From assembly GCA_963817035.1 (NCBI GenBank), contig CAWFMM010000004.1, positions 248,001-312,000 of the forward strand: DNA of 64,000 nucleotides, in the 5' to 3' direction. The notes under the pieces were generated by a model, which did not search any database, was not told the DNA's origin, and was given only the letters and a program-made list of their open reading frames with translations. Below are positions 55,105-63,845 of this stretch, one piece after another; the first letter of the stretch is position 1, and every line of letters starts with the position of its first letter. This stretch comes from AC-49 sp963817035 (GTDB lineage: Bacteria; Actinomycetota; Thermoleophilia; Solirubrobacterales; Solirubrobacteraceae). A program made the position numbers and the translations under genes.

Positions 55105-58100
55105 GTGCGTCACTCCGCTCTCCTGATCGTCGCCCTCGCCCTGCTGGCTCCGTCCGTCGCCGACGCCAATCCTGTGGCGCTGAGCCGCGACGACGTGGCC
55201 GGGCTGAGCACGGTGCGCACGACGCCGTCGCTGCTGCGCGGCGCGTTGCTCGGGGCGATGCGGGGTGGCCCGCGGCCGGCCATTCGCGCGGCCCCGGCCA
55301 GGGCGTCGGCGTTCAGGCTCGGCACGGGTCGACTGCTGACCGGGAGTGTCGTCCTGCGAAGCGACCGCGTCGCCATGGCCGTTCAGAAGGCCGCGAGGAG
55401 CCGGACCCGCCTCGGCAAGAAGTCGAGCGCGGCGATCGTCGTCGTGCGGGTCGGCGCGTCCATCGGCGTTGTCTCGCTGACCGCTAAGGGACGGGACACG
55501 GGCATCGGGAAGACCGCGGCCGCATACGCGGCGACACTGAAGGCCCGCCTGGCCTACGAGGAGCGCTTCACCGTCGCCGATCGACTCGGCGACAACGGCG
55601 ACTGGACGAAGAATGACGCGCTCGCGCTCTTCAAGCTCGCCTACGGGACGATGCCCGGCGCGAAGATCCCGGCCGGCAACCGCGGTGTCGTCAACGACGG
55701 GACGGTCGCGATGTCGCGCGTCCTGCGGATCCTGCCTCAGCTGACCCCGGCCCAGCGCGCGGCGTTCGAGCGCGTGACGAGTGGACCAGACGCCGCCGCC
55801 CGCGCCACCGGCAGACGCGCCCACACTGCCGCCAACCCGAAGCTGGTTCCGGACCCGGCGTTCCAGACGATCGCGCAGGAGCTCATCCCGCTGTACGAGC
55901 AGGCGGGACGATTCGGGAGGCCACTGGGCTACCCGGTCAAGGTGTTCAAGGCCCTCGGGTCCATCGACGCCACCGCCGACGCCTTTCCGGTCGACGCCAA
56001 GGGCAAGCTCGCCCAGACCAATCCCGCCTACTGCCGAATCCGCCTCGGGCCTCCCCAGTACAAGCGGCCCGCCACCTTCCAGCGCTTCGTCATCGCCCAC
56101 GAGCTCTTTCACTGCTTCGAGTTCTCGATCACGACGAACTGGGGCTACAAGGGACGTGACTGGGTCATCGAGGGCATGGCCGACTGGGGCGCCTCGCAGA
56201 TCGTGGCCGACCCGTCCGGCCGCAGCGAGAGCACCTTCGCCGGATACCTCATGACGCCACAGGTACCGCTGTTCAAGCGCGCGTATTCGGCGGTCGGGTT
56301 CTGGGGGCAGGTCCACGAGCGCTTCGGGAGCTTCTGGACGCGCGCCGCGGCAACGCTGCAGGCCGGCGACAACGAGGCCACGTACGACACCGCCGGGGGA
56401 ACCAACCCCGACGTCGCGTCGACCGAGGCGTCGCGTTTTGAGCGCGACCCCGGGCCAGGCGCAGGCTGGAACACGCTGCAGCCGTTCGTGATCGCGCCCG
56501 TCACGGCACCGACGCCCCACACGCCTACCGGCGCGGCGGTCGCGAACCTCTCGGTGGCGGCGCACGCAGACAAGCTGGCCAACGTCCTGCCGACGCCCTC
56601 GAGGCCGGTCGTGGAGATCACCCGCAGCGAGGGCAACGTCCGCTTCACCGACGGGTCATCGGACTTCCCCGACGCGGACCAGACGTTCTTCTGCCTCGGC
56701 GGCAAGTGCGAGTGCCAGGACGACGAGGTGTCGTCGCTCCCGTCCCCGTTGCCGAACGTCAGCCAGCTCGAGATGGCGCTCGCGGGCGGCAAGGCCGGAA
56801 CCAAGGCGACGATCCGCCGCCACCAGCTCAAGGAGTACTGCAAGCCGGACAAGAAGCCTCCGGCGTCGGGCCCGTCGGGGCCTGGCGGATCCAACGGCGA
56901 CCCACACCTCACGTCGCTCGACGGCCTGCGCTTCGACTTCCAGGCGGCTGGCGAGTTCGTCCTCCTGCGTTCGAATTCCGGTGACATGGAAGTCCAGGCG
57001 CGCCAGGAGCCGTGGAAATTCGTCCGTACCATCACGATCAACACCCAGCTCGGATTCCGGATCGCGGGGCGCCGCGTCACGGTCACGCCCGGCAAGACGA
57101 TGGAACTGGACGTGAACGGGGTTCCGCAGCGCGTCACCCCTGGCTCGCCGCTGACCCTGGGAGCGGCGACGATCGCCGCGTCGGACGCCGACCTCCTCCT
57201 GACGTGGCCCGACGGCTCGACGGCGGACGTCCAGCCGGTCGGCCTCTGGGGCGTCGCGGTGACCATCGATCTGGCCCCCGGACGCGTGAACAAGGTCAAG
57301 GGGTTGCTCGGCGATTTCGACCACAGCCCGCTCAACGACCTGACCGCGCGCAACGGCGCGGTCGTGAAGTTCACGCCGACCCAGGCCGACTGGCCCGGCG
57401 TCAATCGCGTGCACGTGGTCAACGAGGAGAAGAAGTCGTTTCAGAACGCGCTCTACGACACGTTCGGCGACTCGTGGCGCGTCAAGCAGTCCGACTCGCT
57501 CCTCGGCTACGGGCCGGGTGAGACGACGGCGACGTTCACCGACAGGACGATCCCGCGCAACGCGGTGCAGGCCGGCGACTTCTCGGCCGCGAAGCGCGCG
57601 AAGGCCGAGGCCATCTGCCGCGCCGCCGGCGTCACCGCGCCCGCCGCGCTCGAGGACTGCATCCTCGACGTGATCATCACCGGCCGCGTCGAGTTCGCCG
57701 CGGCCGCCGCCGCTGAGGAGGCGCTCGTCGCGGTGAACTGGACGAAGCTCGCGGCCGGGAGCGATCGCCGCGGGCCGGTCAGTCTGGCTCGCCGGCCGCC
57801 CGACCCGGCCCTGCACCTGGCGTGGGAAGACCGCAACGGCACAAGCTCCCGCATCGTCCACGAGCGCCTGCCCGACGACGGCGGGGAGCTCGGACCGACG
57901 CTCGTCGAGCCGTTCGACACGACGCCGTACCTGTTCGCGGCGCCCGAGGGGCTGCGCGTCGTGGGATCGGTGATCGACGTCCCGACGGGCGTCGAGGGGA
58001 TCACCCAGTTCGGCTCGGTGCCGCCCTACTCTACGTGGGACCCGCGACCGCTGGTCACCGGCAAGGGCTTCTCATACGTGGGCGAGCCGATGGCGGTCGT

Positions 58101-58851
58101 CGTCGACGGCACCCTCTTCACGGTCAACGGACAGGCCGGCCGCGGCCGCGTCTACCGCGGCGAGAGCCCGACGAACGACGGCTTCGTCCTGAACGGCGCG
58201 CTATCGCCCGCCTGCTACGCCACCAAGCCCGCGATCGCCGCGTCCGGGACCACGATCATCGCCGCGTGGTACCAGTGGGACTGCCCGCAGACCGGCGTCT
58301 ACGTGGCGACGATCGATCCCGCGACCGGCGCACCGGGCATCCCGACCGAGGCCCCGCAATCGCTGTGGACATCGTCGTCGGGACCGCAGACGTGGGACTC
58401 GATCGCCCTCGATCGGATGTCCCTCGTCGCGCGGCCCGGCGGCGGGATCTACCTGGCCTACGCGCGCCAGGACGGCGACCAGTGGTCGGTCCTACTGTGG
58501 ACTGTCGGCACGCCGGCACCGATGGTCGTCGCGAGCAAGCTGACCAAGCAGCCCGACTCGCTGCAGGTCAGCGCGGAGCCCACGACCGGCAACCTCTGGG
58601 TCGCGTGGGAGTCCCAAGATGTCTTGTTCGGCGAGGGCAAACTCGCGGTGCGACGCACCAACGCCGCGGCCACCGGCTGGCTCAGCGGCCCACGTACCGT
58701 GCGATTCCCGGCCGGCGCCTTCGCGCAGGCAAACCCGGTCCACCCATGGGACGTCTTCGCCCGCGACGGCGGCCTTGACGTCATTGCCGGCTACCCCCGC
58801 GTGGACGAAACGACGCCCGGCGGGCTATGGCACGCGGTGGTGCCGGGATAG
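55105..58851 (+). CDS. Secreted HEXXH metallopeptidase-like protein with VWD domain
   Basis: 1248 residues, GTG start. Signal peptide (ALLIVALALLAPSVADA). Residues ~300-400 hold a possible zinc site H332-E-L-F-H336 (RFVIAHELFHCFEF) and E356 in WVIEGMADWG, the 20-residue spacing seen in gluzincins. From ~598 a von Willebrand D domain: GDPHLTSLDGLRFDFQAAGE, then VKGLLGDFDHSPLNDLT. From ~870 to the end, beta-propeller-like repeats (ALHLAWEDRNG, GNLWVAWESQD). Possibly a surface protein-processing enzyme. No family covers the whole; peptidase activity is inferred only. Confidence 0.8.
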   Translation: MRHSALLIVALALLAPSVADANPVALSRDDVAGLSTVRTTPSLLRGALLGAMRGGPRPAIRAAPARASAFRLGTGRLLTGSVVLRSDRVAMAVQKAARSRTRLGKKSSAAIVVVRVGASIGVVSLTAKGRDTGIGKTAAAYAATLKARLAYEERFTVADRLGDNGDWTKNDALALFKLAYGTMPGAKIPAGNRGVVNDGTVAMSRVLRILPQLTPAQRAAFERVTSGPDAAARATGRRAHTAANPKLVPDPAFQTIAQELIPLYEQAGRFGRPLGYPVKVFKALGSIDATADAFPVDAKGKLAQTNPAYCRIRLGPPQYKRPATFQRFVIAHELFHCFEFSITTNWGYKGRDWVIEGMADWGASQIVADPSGRSESTFAGYLMTPQVPLFKRAYSAVGFWGQVHERFGSFWTRAAATLQAGDNEATYDTAGGTNPDVASTEASRFERDPGPGAGWNTLQPFVIAPVTAPTPHTPTGAAVANLSVAAHADKLANVLPTPSRPVVEITRSEGNVRFTDGSSDFPDADQTFFCLGGKCECQDDEVSSLPSPLPNVSQLEMALAGGKAGTKATIRRHQLKEYCKPDKKPPASGPSGPGGSNGDPHLTSLDGLRFDFQAAGEFVLLRSNSGDMEVQARQEPWKFVRTITINTQLGFRIAGRRVTVTPGKTMELDVNGVPQRVTPGSPLTLGAATIAASDADLLLTWPDGSTADVQPVGLWGVAVTIDLAPGRVNKVKGLLGDFDHSPLNDLTARNGAVVKFTPTQADWPGVNRVHVVNEEKKSFQNALYDTFGDSWRVKQSDSLLGYGPGETTATFTDRTIPRNAVQAGDFSAAKRAKAEAICRAAGVTAPAALEDCILDVIITGRVEFAAAAAAEEALVAVNWTKLAAGSDRRGPVSLARRPPDPALHLAWEDRNGTSSRIVHERLPDDGGELGPTLVEPFDTTPYLFAAPEGLRVVGSVIDVPTGVEGITQFGSVPPYSTWDPRPLVTGKGFSYVGEPMAVVVDGTLFTVNGQAGRGRVYRGESPTNDGFVLNGALSPACYATKPAIAASGTTIIAAWYQWDCPQTGVYVATIDPATGAPGIPTEAPQSLWTSSSGPQTWDSIALDRMSLVARPGGGIYLAYARQDGDQWSVLLWTVGTPAPMVVASKLTKQPDSLQVSAEPTTGNLWVAWESQDVLFGEGKLAVRRTNAAATGWLSGPRTVRFPAGAFAQANPVHPWDVFARDGGLDVIAGYPRVDETTPGGLWHAVVPG

Positions 58852-58859
58852 TGACGACC

Positions 58860-59071
58860 CAGCACCACCGGCGCGTTCTCGTTCCCGCGGCAGGACGAGC
58901 GGGCCTCTCGGGCGTCTGCTTTCACACGCTGCGCTATACCTGCGCGTCGCTGCTCATCGAGTCCGGCATGAACGTGCTGCGTATTGCAACGCCGGATGGG
59001 CCACCACTCCCCAGCATTCACGCTCGAGGTCTACGGCCACCTTCTCGACAGCGACCTCGGCCCCCCGCCGT
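58860..59071 (+). pseudogene. Tyrosine recombinase (integrase) C-terminal relic, frameshifted
   Basis: One frame encodes VCFHTLRYTCASLLIESGMN with the H-x-x-R of the catalytic set. About 25 codons on, near 58986, an extra base shifts the frame, and the other frame continues QRRMGHHSPAFTLEVYGHLL, with the second His and the nucleophilic Tyr. The N-terminal two thirds are absent. It is the remnant of the enzyme that inserted the island starting at tRNA-Thr. Confidence 0.75.
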
Positions 59072-59173
59072 CGGCACCTCCTGGATCGTGGTTGCGGCGA
59101 GCCTACCTGCATGCGACCCCGACCCGTCAAGGCCATCGGATTCACGGTGGCAACAAGTCCGCTCCGAACGTGG

Positions 59174-61120
59174 CTACACGAGTTCGGGGTCGGCGACGAC
59201 ATGCACGAGCGCCGGGCCTGCATGGGCGAGCCCGGTTGCGATCGCGTCGTCGAGCTGTGACGCGGCGGTGACCTTGATGCCGAGTGCGCCGCAGCTGCGG
59301 GCGTACTCGGTGAAGTCCGGGTTGACCAAAGAGGTTTCCCAGACCTCCCAGTCGCCGGCGCGCTGCTCCTTGGAGATCTTGCCGAGCTGGCCGTTGTCGA
59401 CGAGCACGTGCGTGATGTCCATATCGTGCTTGACCGCCGTGGTCAGCTCGGCGAGGTACTGGCCGAAGCCGCCGTCGCCGCTGACGGCGATGACCCTGCG
59501 GGTCTCGCCAACGGCCGCCCACGCGCCGATCGCCGCCGGGTACGCGAAGCCGATCGAGCCCAGGTAGCCGCTCATGAGCACCGACTGGCCGGGCTTGCAC
59601 TCGAAGTAGCGGCCGAAGCTGTAGGCGTTGTTGCCGACGTCGACGGCCAGGACCGCGTTCTCGGGGGCCAGTCGTGTGAGGCTGTCGAAGATCGCGGCGC
59701 TGTTGACGCCGTTGCCGCGGTCGTCGGCGCGGCGGCTGGCCTTCTCGGCGCGCCACAGCTCCCAGCGGGTGGCGACCTGCGCGGCCTGGTCGTCCTTGGC
59801 GCTCGCGCCGTCGGCTAGGAGCGTGGCGGTGACGCCGACGTCGCCCTGCAGGGGGACGGCGACGGGGTGGAACTTGCCCAGCTGGGCCGGGTCGTGGTCG
59901 ACCTGGATGATCGGGTGCCCGGCGTAGATGCCGGTGTGGTTGCTGAACGACGCGCCGAACACGAGCAGCAGGTCGGCTTCGTTCATCACCCATGAGGCGA
60001 CGGGGGTTCCGCTGCGGCCGAGCACGCCGCAGGCGAGCGGGTGGTCGTCGGGGATCTGGCCCTTGGCCTTGAACGTCGTGATGACCGGCGCGCCGAGCTC
60101 TTGCGCGAGAGCGATGACCGGCTCCATGTCGAATCGCGCGCCGTGGCCGACGATGATCACCGGGCGCCGGGAGGCGGCCACCCGCTCGCGCGCGGCGGCG
60201 AGTGCCGCGGCCGGCGGGTGGATGCGGGCGTCGCCCACGCGGCCTTCCGGTGTGCCGGCCTGCGCGTCCGGCGCGGCCGGGATCGTCTGCACCTCGTCGG
60301 GGAAGACCAGATGCGATATGCCCGGAGTCAGCGTCGCGTGCTTGACCGCGAGCCCGACCAGCTCGGCGTGCGGGCTGCTCGGCAGGACGGTCTGGCTGAA
60401 CGCCGCGACGGTGCCGAACGCGCCGCGGAGGTCGACCTCCTGGAAGTTGTGTACGCCGAGGACGCTCGTCGCGACCTGCCCGGTCAGTCCGACGAGGGGC
60501 GCGCGGTCGACCTTGGCGTCCCACAGCCCGGTCAGCAGGTTCGTCGCCCCTGGCCCAGCGATCGTCAGGCACGCGGCGGGCGTGCCGGTGAGCTTGGCGT
60601 AGGCCGAGGCGGCGAAGGCGGCCGCGCCCTCGTGGCGGATGCCGATGTACGTCAGGCGGTCGGCCTGCACTTGACGGCGAATCGCGTCGGCGAGGCCGAG
60701 GTTCGAGTGGCCGACCATGCCGAAGACGTGGCGCACGCCCCAGTTGGCCAGCGTCTCGGCCATCACGTCGGACACCGTGCGGACGTGGGGCGCGTCGTCT
60801 GCAAGCCCGACGTAGATGCCCTCGGCGCGGACCTCGACCGGGTGCGTCGGCACCGAATCGCCGAAGCCGCCGGGCGAGTCGCCGGTCAGTGGGCAGTAGT
60901 CATAGCCGTGCCACGGGCAGCGCAGCAGGCCGCCTTCGATCGAGCCTTCGCCCAGCGGGCCGCCCTGGTGGGGGCAGTGGTTGTCAAGCGCGCCGTACTC
61001 GCCGTCGACGTGGGTCAGGGCGAAGCTGTGAGTCCCGGCGGCGACTGTCTTGACGCGGCCCTCCGGAAGCTCGTCGAGGTCGGCGACACGATGCCAGCGC
61101 AACTCTTCGGTGGTAGCCAT
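59174..61120 (-). CDS. Rieske [2Fe-2S] domain fused to a thiamine-diphosphate enzyme
   Basis: 648 residues. N-terminal Rieske domain (~1-110): C49-x-H51 in DNHCPHQGGPLGEG and C68-x2-H71 in LLRCPWHGYDYCP, the standard ligands. Then a complete ThDP enzyme of the pyruvate oxidase/acetolactate synthase type: E164 in YIGIRHEGAAAFAASAYAKL (cofactor activation), AGPGATNLL, a middle domain (RPVIIVGHGARFD), and the ThDP-binding GDGGFGQYLAELTTAVKHDM ... VLVDNGQ. No FAD arginine signature is obvious. The fusion suggests electron transfer from the ThDP intermediate through the [2Fe-2S] cluster. Right of the integrase relic. Confidence 0.9.
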   Translation of the reverse strand: MATTEELRWHRVADLDELPEGRVKTVAAGTHSFALTHVDGEYGALDNHCPHQGGPLGEGSIEGGLLRCPWHGYDYCPLTGDSPGGFGDSVPTHPVEVRAEGIYVGLADDAPHVRTVSDVMAETLANWGVRHVFGMVGHSNLGLADAIRRQVQADRLTYIGIRHEGAAAFAASAYAKLTGTPAACLTIAGPGATNLLTGLWDAKVDRAPLVGLTGQVATSVLGVHNFQEVDLRGAFGTVAAFSQTVLPSSPHAELVGLAVKHATLTPGISHLVFPDEVQTIPAAPDAQAGTPEGRVGDARIHPPAAALAAARERVAASRRPVIIVGHGARFDMEPVIALAQELGAPVITTFKAKGQIPDDHPLACGVLGRSGTPVASWVMNEADLLLVFGASFSNHTGIYAGHPIIQVDHDPAQLGKFHPVAVPLQGDVGVTATLLADGASAKDDQAAQVATRWELWRAEKASRRADDRGNGVNSAAIFDSLTRLAPENAVLAVDVGNNAYSFGRYFECKPGQSVLMSGYLGSIGFAYPAAIGAWAAVGETRRVIAVSGDGGFGQYLAELTTAVKHDMDITHVLVDNGQLGKISKEQRAGDWEVWETSLVNPDFTEYARSCGALGIKVTAASQLDDAIATGLAHAGPALVHVVADPELV

Positions 61121-61150
61121 GGGTCGATCGTCCGTGGGGCCGGCGCGGCG

Positions 61151-62377
61151 TTACACGCCGGCGCCGTCGGCCATCGCCGGCCCCACGGCGGGCGGCCGCG
61201 CTTCGCCGCGCCCGAGCAGGCCCACCGCGGTCGCCGGAAAGATCATCACGCTCAGCAGCCCGGCGGCCGTGAACGCCGCCGCGTTGGCCGCCGTGATGAC
61301 GTGCAGCTCGAGGCCGATCTGCGTTGCCGCGACGATGAACGGCAACGAGGTCGCCTGGAGCATCCCGGCGACCGCGATGTGACGGCCGTCGAGCGCGCGG
61401 CGGTACAGCAGCGCGGGCAGGCCGCGCACGATGACGAGTGCCAGCAGGAAGATCGGGACGCGCGCGACGGTCGATGCGCTCCTGGTCAGGGCGTCGAGAT
61501 CGAACCGCACCCCACTCGTGACGAAGAAGACAGGGACGAACACGCCGTAGCCGATCGCCTCAAGCTTCGTGCGGAACTCCGCGTGGAGCATCATCTCGTC
61601 AGGGTCGACCAGCTTGATGATCGCTCCCGCGGCAAAGGCGCCGAGGATCACCTCCAGCCCGAGACCTTCAGCGAGCGCGGCGAACGCGACGAGCAGGACG
61701 AACGCGCCGCGCACACGGATCTGCGCCGTCGTGTTCGCCAGCCGAGCCACCGTCATCGTGATCCGGCGCGAGTGCTCGGCGCCCTTGACGACGAGACCCG
61801 CAACCACAGCCAGGGCGAGGAACAACGCGAGCAGGAACACCTTCGTCCCGGTGCCGGTCGCCTCCTTGGAGAAGAACAACGTCAGCAGGATGATCGCCCC
61901 GAAATCCGCGATCGAGCCCGCGGCGATCACGAGCTGACCGAAGCTCGAGCTGCTGTTCCCGCTGTCCTTGAGCAACGGGATAACAATCCCCAGCGACGTC
62001 GCCGAGAGCACGATCGCCGCGAACAGCGGCTGCTGGACATAGCCGGCGGCCTGCAGAGCAAGACCCACACCGACCCCGATCGCCACCGAGATGCCGAACC
62101 CTCCGAGCGCGAGGCGCAGCGCCGGCCCGCGCAACTTGGCAAAGTCGATCTCGAGGCCTGCGAGGAACAACAGGAACCCGAGGCCGAGAAGCGCGAGCAC
62201 GGCGACCGGCGCACCGACCTTCACCCAGCCGAGCCCACTCGGGCCGATGAGGATGCCCAGCACGATCTCCAGCACCACGGCGGGAAATCGCAAACGAGGC
62301 GCGAGACCGAGGACGAATGGCGCCGCGAAACCCACCGCGACGACGATCAGCAGGTTGGCGTAATGGAGGTCGGCCAT
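61151..62377 (-). CDS. Cation/proton antiporter, CPA2 (Kef/NapA-like) family
   Basis: 408 residues, ~12 helices. It begins with a CPA2 pattern (FPAVVLEIVLGILIGPSGLG), then FLLFLAGLEIDFAKLRGPAL (LExD-like), LSATSLGIVIPLL and IADFGAIILL (the conserved Asp of helix 5-like), with no C-terminal TrkA/RCK domain. Exchanges Na+ or K+ for H+. Follows the Rieske-ThDP gene in the same direction (31-base gap), so probably its operon partner upstream. Confidence 0.9.
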   Translation of the reverse strand: MADLHYANLLIVVAVGFAAPFVLGLAPRLRFPAVVLEIVLGILIGPSGLGWVKVGAPVAVLALLGLGFLLFLAGLEIDFAKLRGPALRLALGGFGISVAIGVGVGLALQAAGYVQQPLFAAIVLSATSLGIVIPLLKDSGNSSSSFGQLVIAAGSIADFGAIILLTLFFSKEATGTGTKVFLLALFLALAVVAGLVVKGAEHSRRITMTVARLANTTAQIRVRGAFVLLVAFAALAEGLGLEVILGAFAAGAIIKLVDPDEMMLHAEFRTKLEAIGYGVFVPVFFVTSGVRFDLDALTRSASTVARVPIFLLALVIVRGLPALLYRRALDGRHIAVAGMLQATSLPFIVAATQIGLELHVITAANAAAFTAAGLLSVMIFPATAVGLLGRGEARPPAVGPAMADGAGV

Positions 62378-62458
62378 ACGGCGTTCGTCTGCGAGGCCGT
62401 CGCCGCGTTACTCCCCGCGATCGTGTAACGCCGAGCACTTCGGCAGGACTCTCGCGGC

Positions 62459-63217
62459 ATGCCGATCCCCTCCGCCATTCAGGGCTTCATCGACCAGCAA
62501 GCCGATGCCGCGCCCACGAAGTACGACGACCTGCGCGCGGTCGTGTTCAACGGAACGCTCAAGCGCTCACCCGAGCCCAGCCAGACCGAAGGGCTCCTGG
62601 CGATCGCGCGCGGCGTCCTCGAGCGGGTCGGCGTCCACGTCGATGTCGTCCGCACCGTCGATCACGTGATCCCGCCGGGCGTGTGGCCCGACATGACGTC
62701 TCAGGGCTACGACCGCGACGATTTCCCCCGGATCTACCGCGAGCTCGTCGGACCGGCCGACATCATCATCATCGCGGGGCCGATCTGGCTGGGCGATCAG
62801 TCATCGCAGACCCGTGTGATCATCGAGCGTCTGTACGCCTACTCGGGCGAGACCAATGACTCGGGACAGTGGTCGTACTACGGCAAGGTCGGCGGCGTGC
62901 TCACCACCGGCAACGAAGACGGCGGCAAGCACGTCAGCGCCCAGGTCCTCTACGCCTTGCAGCACATCGGCGTCACCGTGCCGCCCCAGTCCGACGCCTA
63001 CTGGAACGGCGAAGCCGGCCCCGGCGACTCGTACTCCGATCCCGGCAGCGGCGGACCCGAGAACGCATGGACGACGCGCAACACCGTCTTCATGACGTGG
63101 AACATCCTGCACTTCGCCCGCATGCTCAAGGACGCCGGTGGCGTCCCCGCCTACGGCAACTCGACCCGCGACTGGGACCTCGAACACCCCGACCACCCCA
63201 ACCCGGAGTACCGCTGA
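62459..63217 (+). CDS. Flavodoxin-fold NAD(P)H-dependent FMN reductase-like protein
   Basis: 252 residues. FMN-binding flavodoxin fold: DLRAVVFNGTLKRSPEPSQTE (phosphate loop), FPRIYRELVGPADIIIIAGPIWLGDQSSQ (isoalloxazine loop), GVLTTGNEDGGKHVSAQ. An N-terminal ~25-residue extension and a C-terminal ~50-residue extension flank the core. Divergent from the antiporter gene. Related reductases supply reduced flavin or reduce quinones or azo compounds. Confidence 0.82.
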   Translation: MPIPSAIQGFIDQQADAAPTKYDDLRAVVFNGTLKRSPEPSQTEGLLAIARGVLERVGVHVDVVRTVDHVIPPGVWPDMTSQGYDRDDFPRIYRELVGPADIIIIAGPIWLGDQSSQTRVIIERLYAYSGETNDSGQWSYYGKVGGVLTTGNEDGGKHVSAQVLYALQHIGVTVPPQSDAYWNGEAGPGDSYSDPGSGGPENAWTTRNTVFMTWNILHFARMLKDAGGVPAYGNSTRDWDLEHPDHPNPEYR

Positions 63218-63299
63218 CGCGACCGCGGTGGCGCGATGATTCGCCCTACAGTGAGTAGCCGCGGACGGTGATCGTCGCGGCGGACCCGACGAGGCCCGT

Positions 63300-63845
63300 C
63301 TACGAGATGGTCGAGGAGTACACAACCTGATCGGTCGACCGTCCGCAGCCCGGCGTCGAGACCTCGGCGGCGCCGACGATCAGCGGCCGTACAAACGGCG
63401 GCGCGTGCTTCAGCGTGTCGTGCTCGAGCTGTGTGACGTCGAAGCCGGCATTGCGGATGCTGTCAAGGGTCGAGCGGTTGCAGTGACAGCCGTGCGCGAC
63501 GCGGATGTTGATCGGCATCATGCGATCCTGGAGCCGCGCAAGCTTCTCGTCGTCTGAGCGGACGTGCTCGATGAACAGCAGCCGCGCGTGCGGGCGCAGA
63601 ACACGCCGCAGTTCGCGCAGGGCGCGGGGCTGGTCGTCCACAGTGCACAGCACGAGCGTCGCGACCACCGTGTCGAAACTGTGATCATTGAACGGGAGAT
63701 CCTCAGCGGGCGCGCCTAGCAGCTTCGCGTCCGGCCGCCGCTCAAGAATCCCCTTCTCCGGACGCCGAACCATCGGCTTCTCCGGCTCGGTGAACGTGAG
63801 CGTCCGCACCCCGTCGCCGTAATAGGGCAGATTCGTCCCGAGCAT
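63300..63845 (-). pseudogene. Class I SAM methyltransferase, N-terminally truncated
   Basis: 181 residues: LGTNLPYYGDGVRTLTFTEP, then FNDHSFDTVVATLVLCTVDD, LRPHARLLFIEHVR and a C-terminal Cys-rich end (HGCHCNRST, GCGRS). This matches the UbiE-like methyltransferase layout from just after motif I, but the N-terminal motif I (VLEIGxGxG) that binds S-adenosylmethionine is missing, and the sequence upstream of the ATG has no matching frame. Likely a broken gene at the right edge of an exchanged segment. Confidence 0.65.

Noticed and set aside
59142..60572. A 476-codon minus-strand frame overlapping the Rieske-ThDP gene
   Set aside because: Same region in another frame; Arg-rich with no domain, while the listed frame has full ThDP signatures.
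60041..62428. A 795-codon plus-strand frame
   Set aside because: Antisense to the Rieske-ThDP and antiporter genes, whose motifs are clear; this frame is Arg/Glu/Asp-repetitive.
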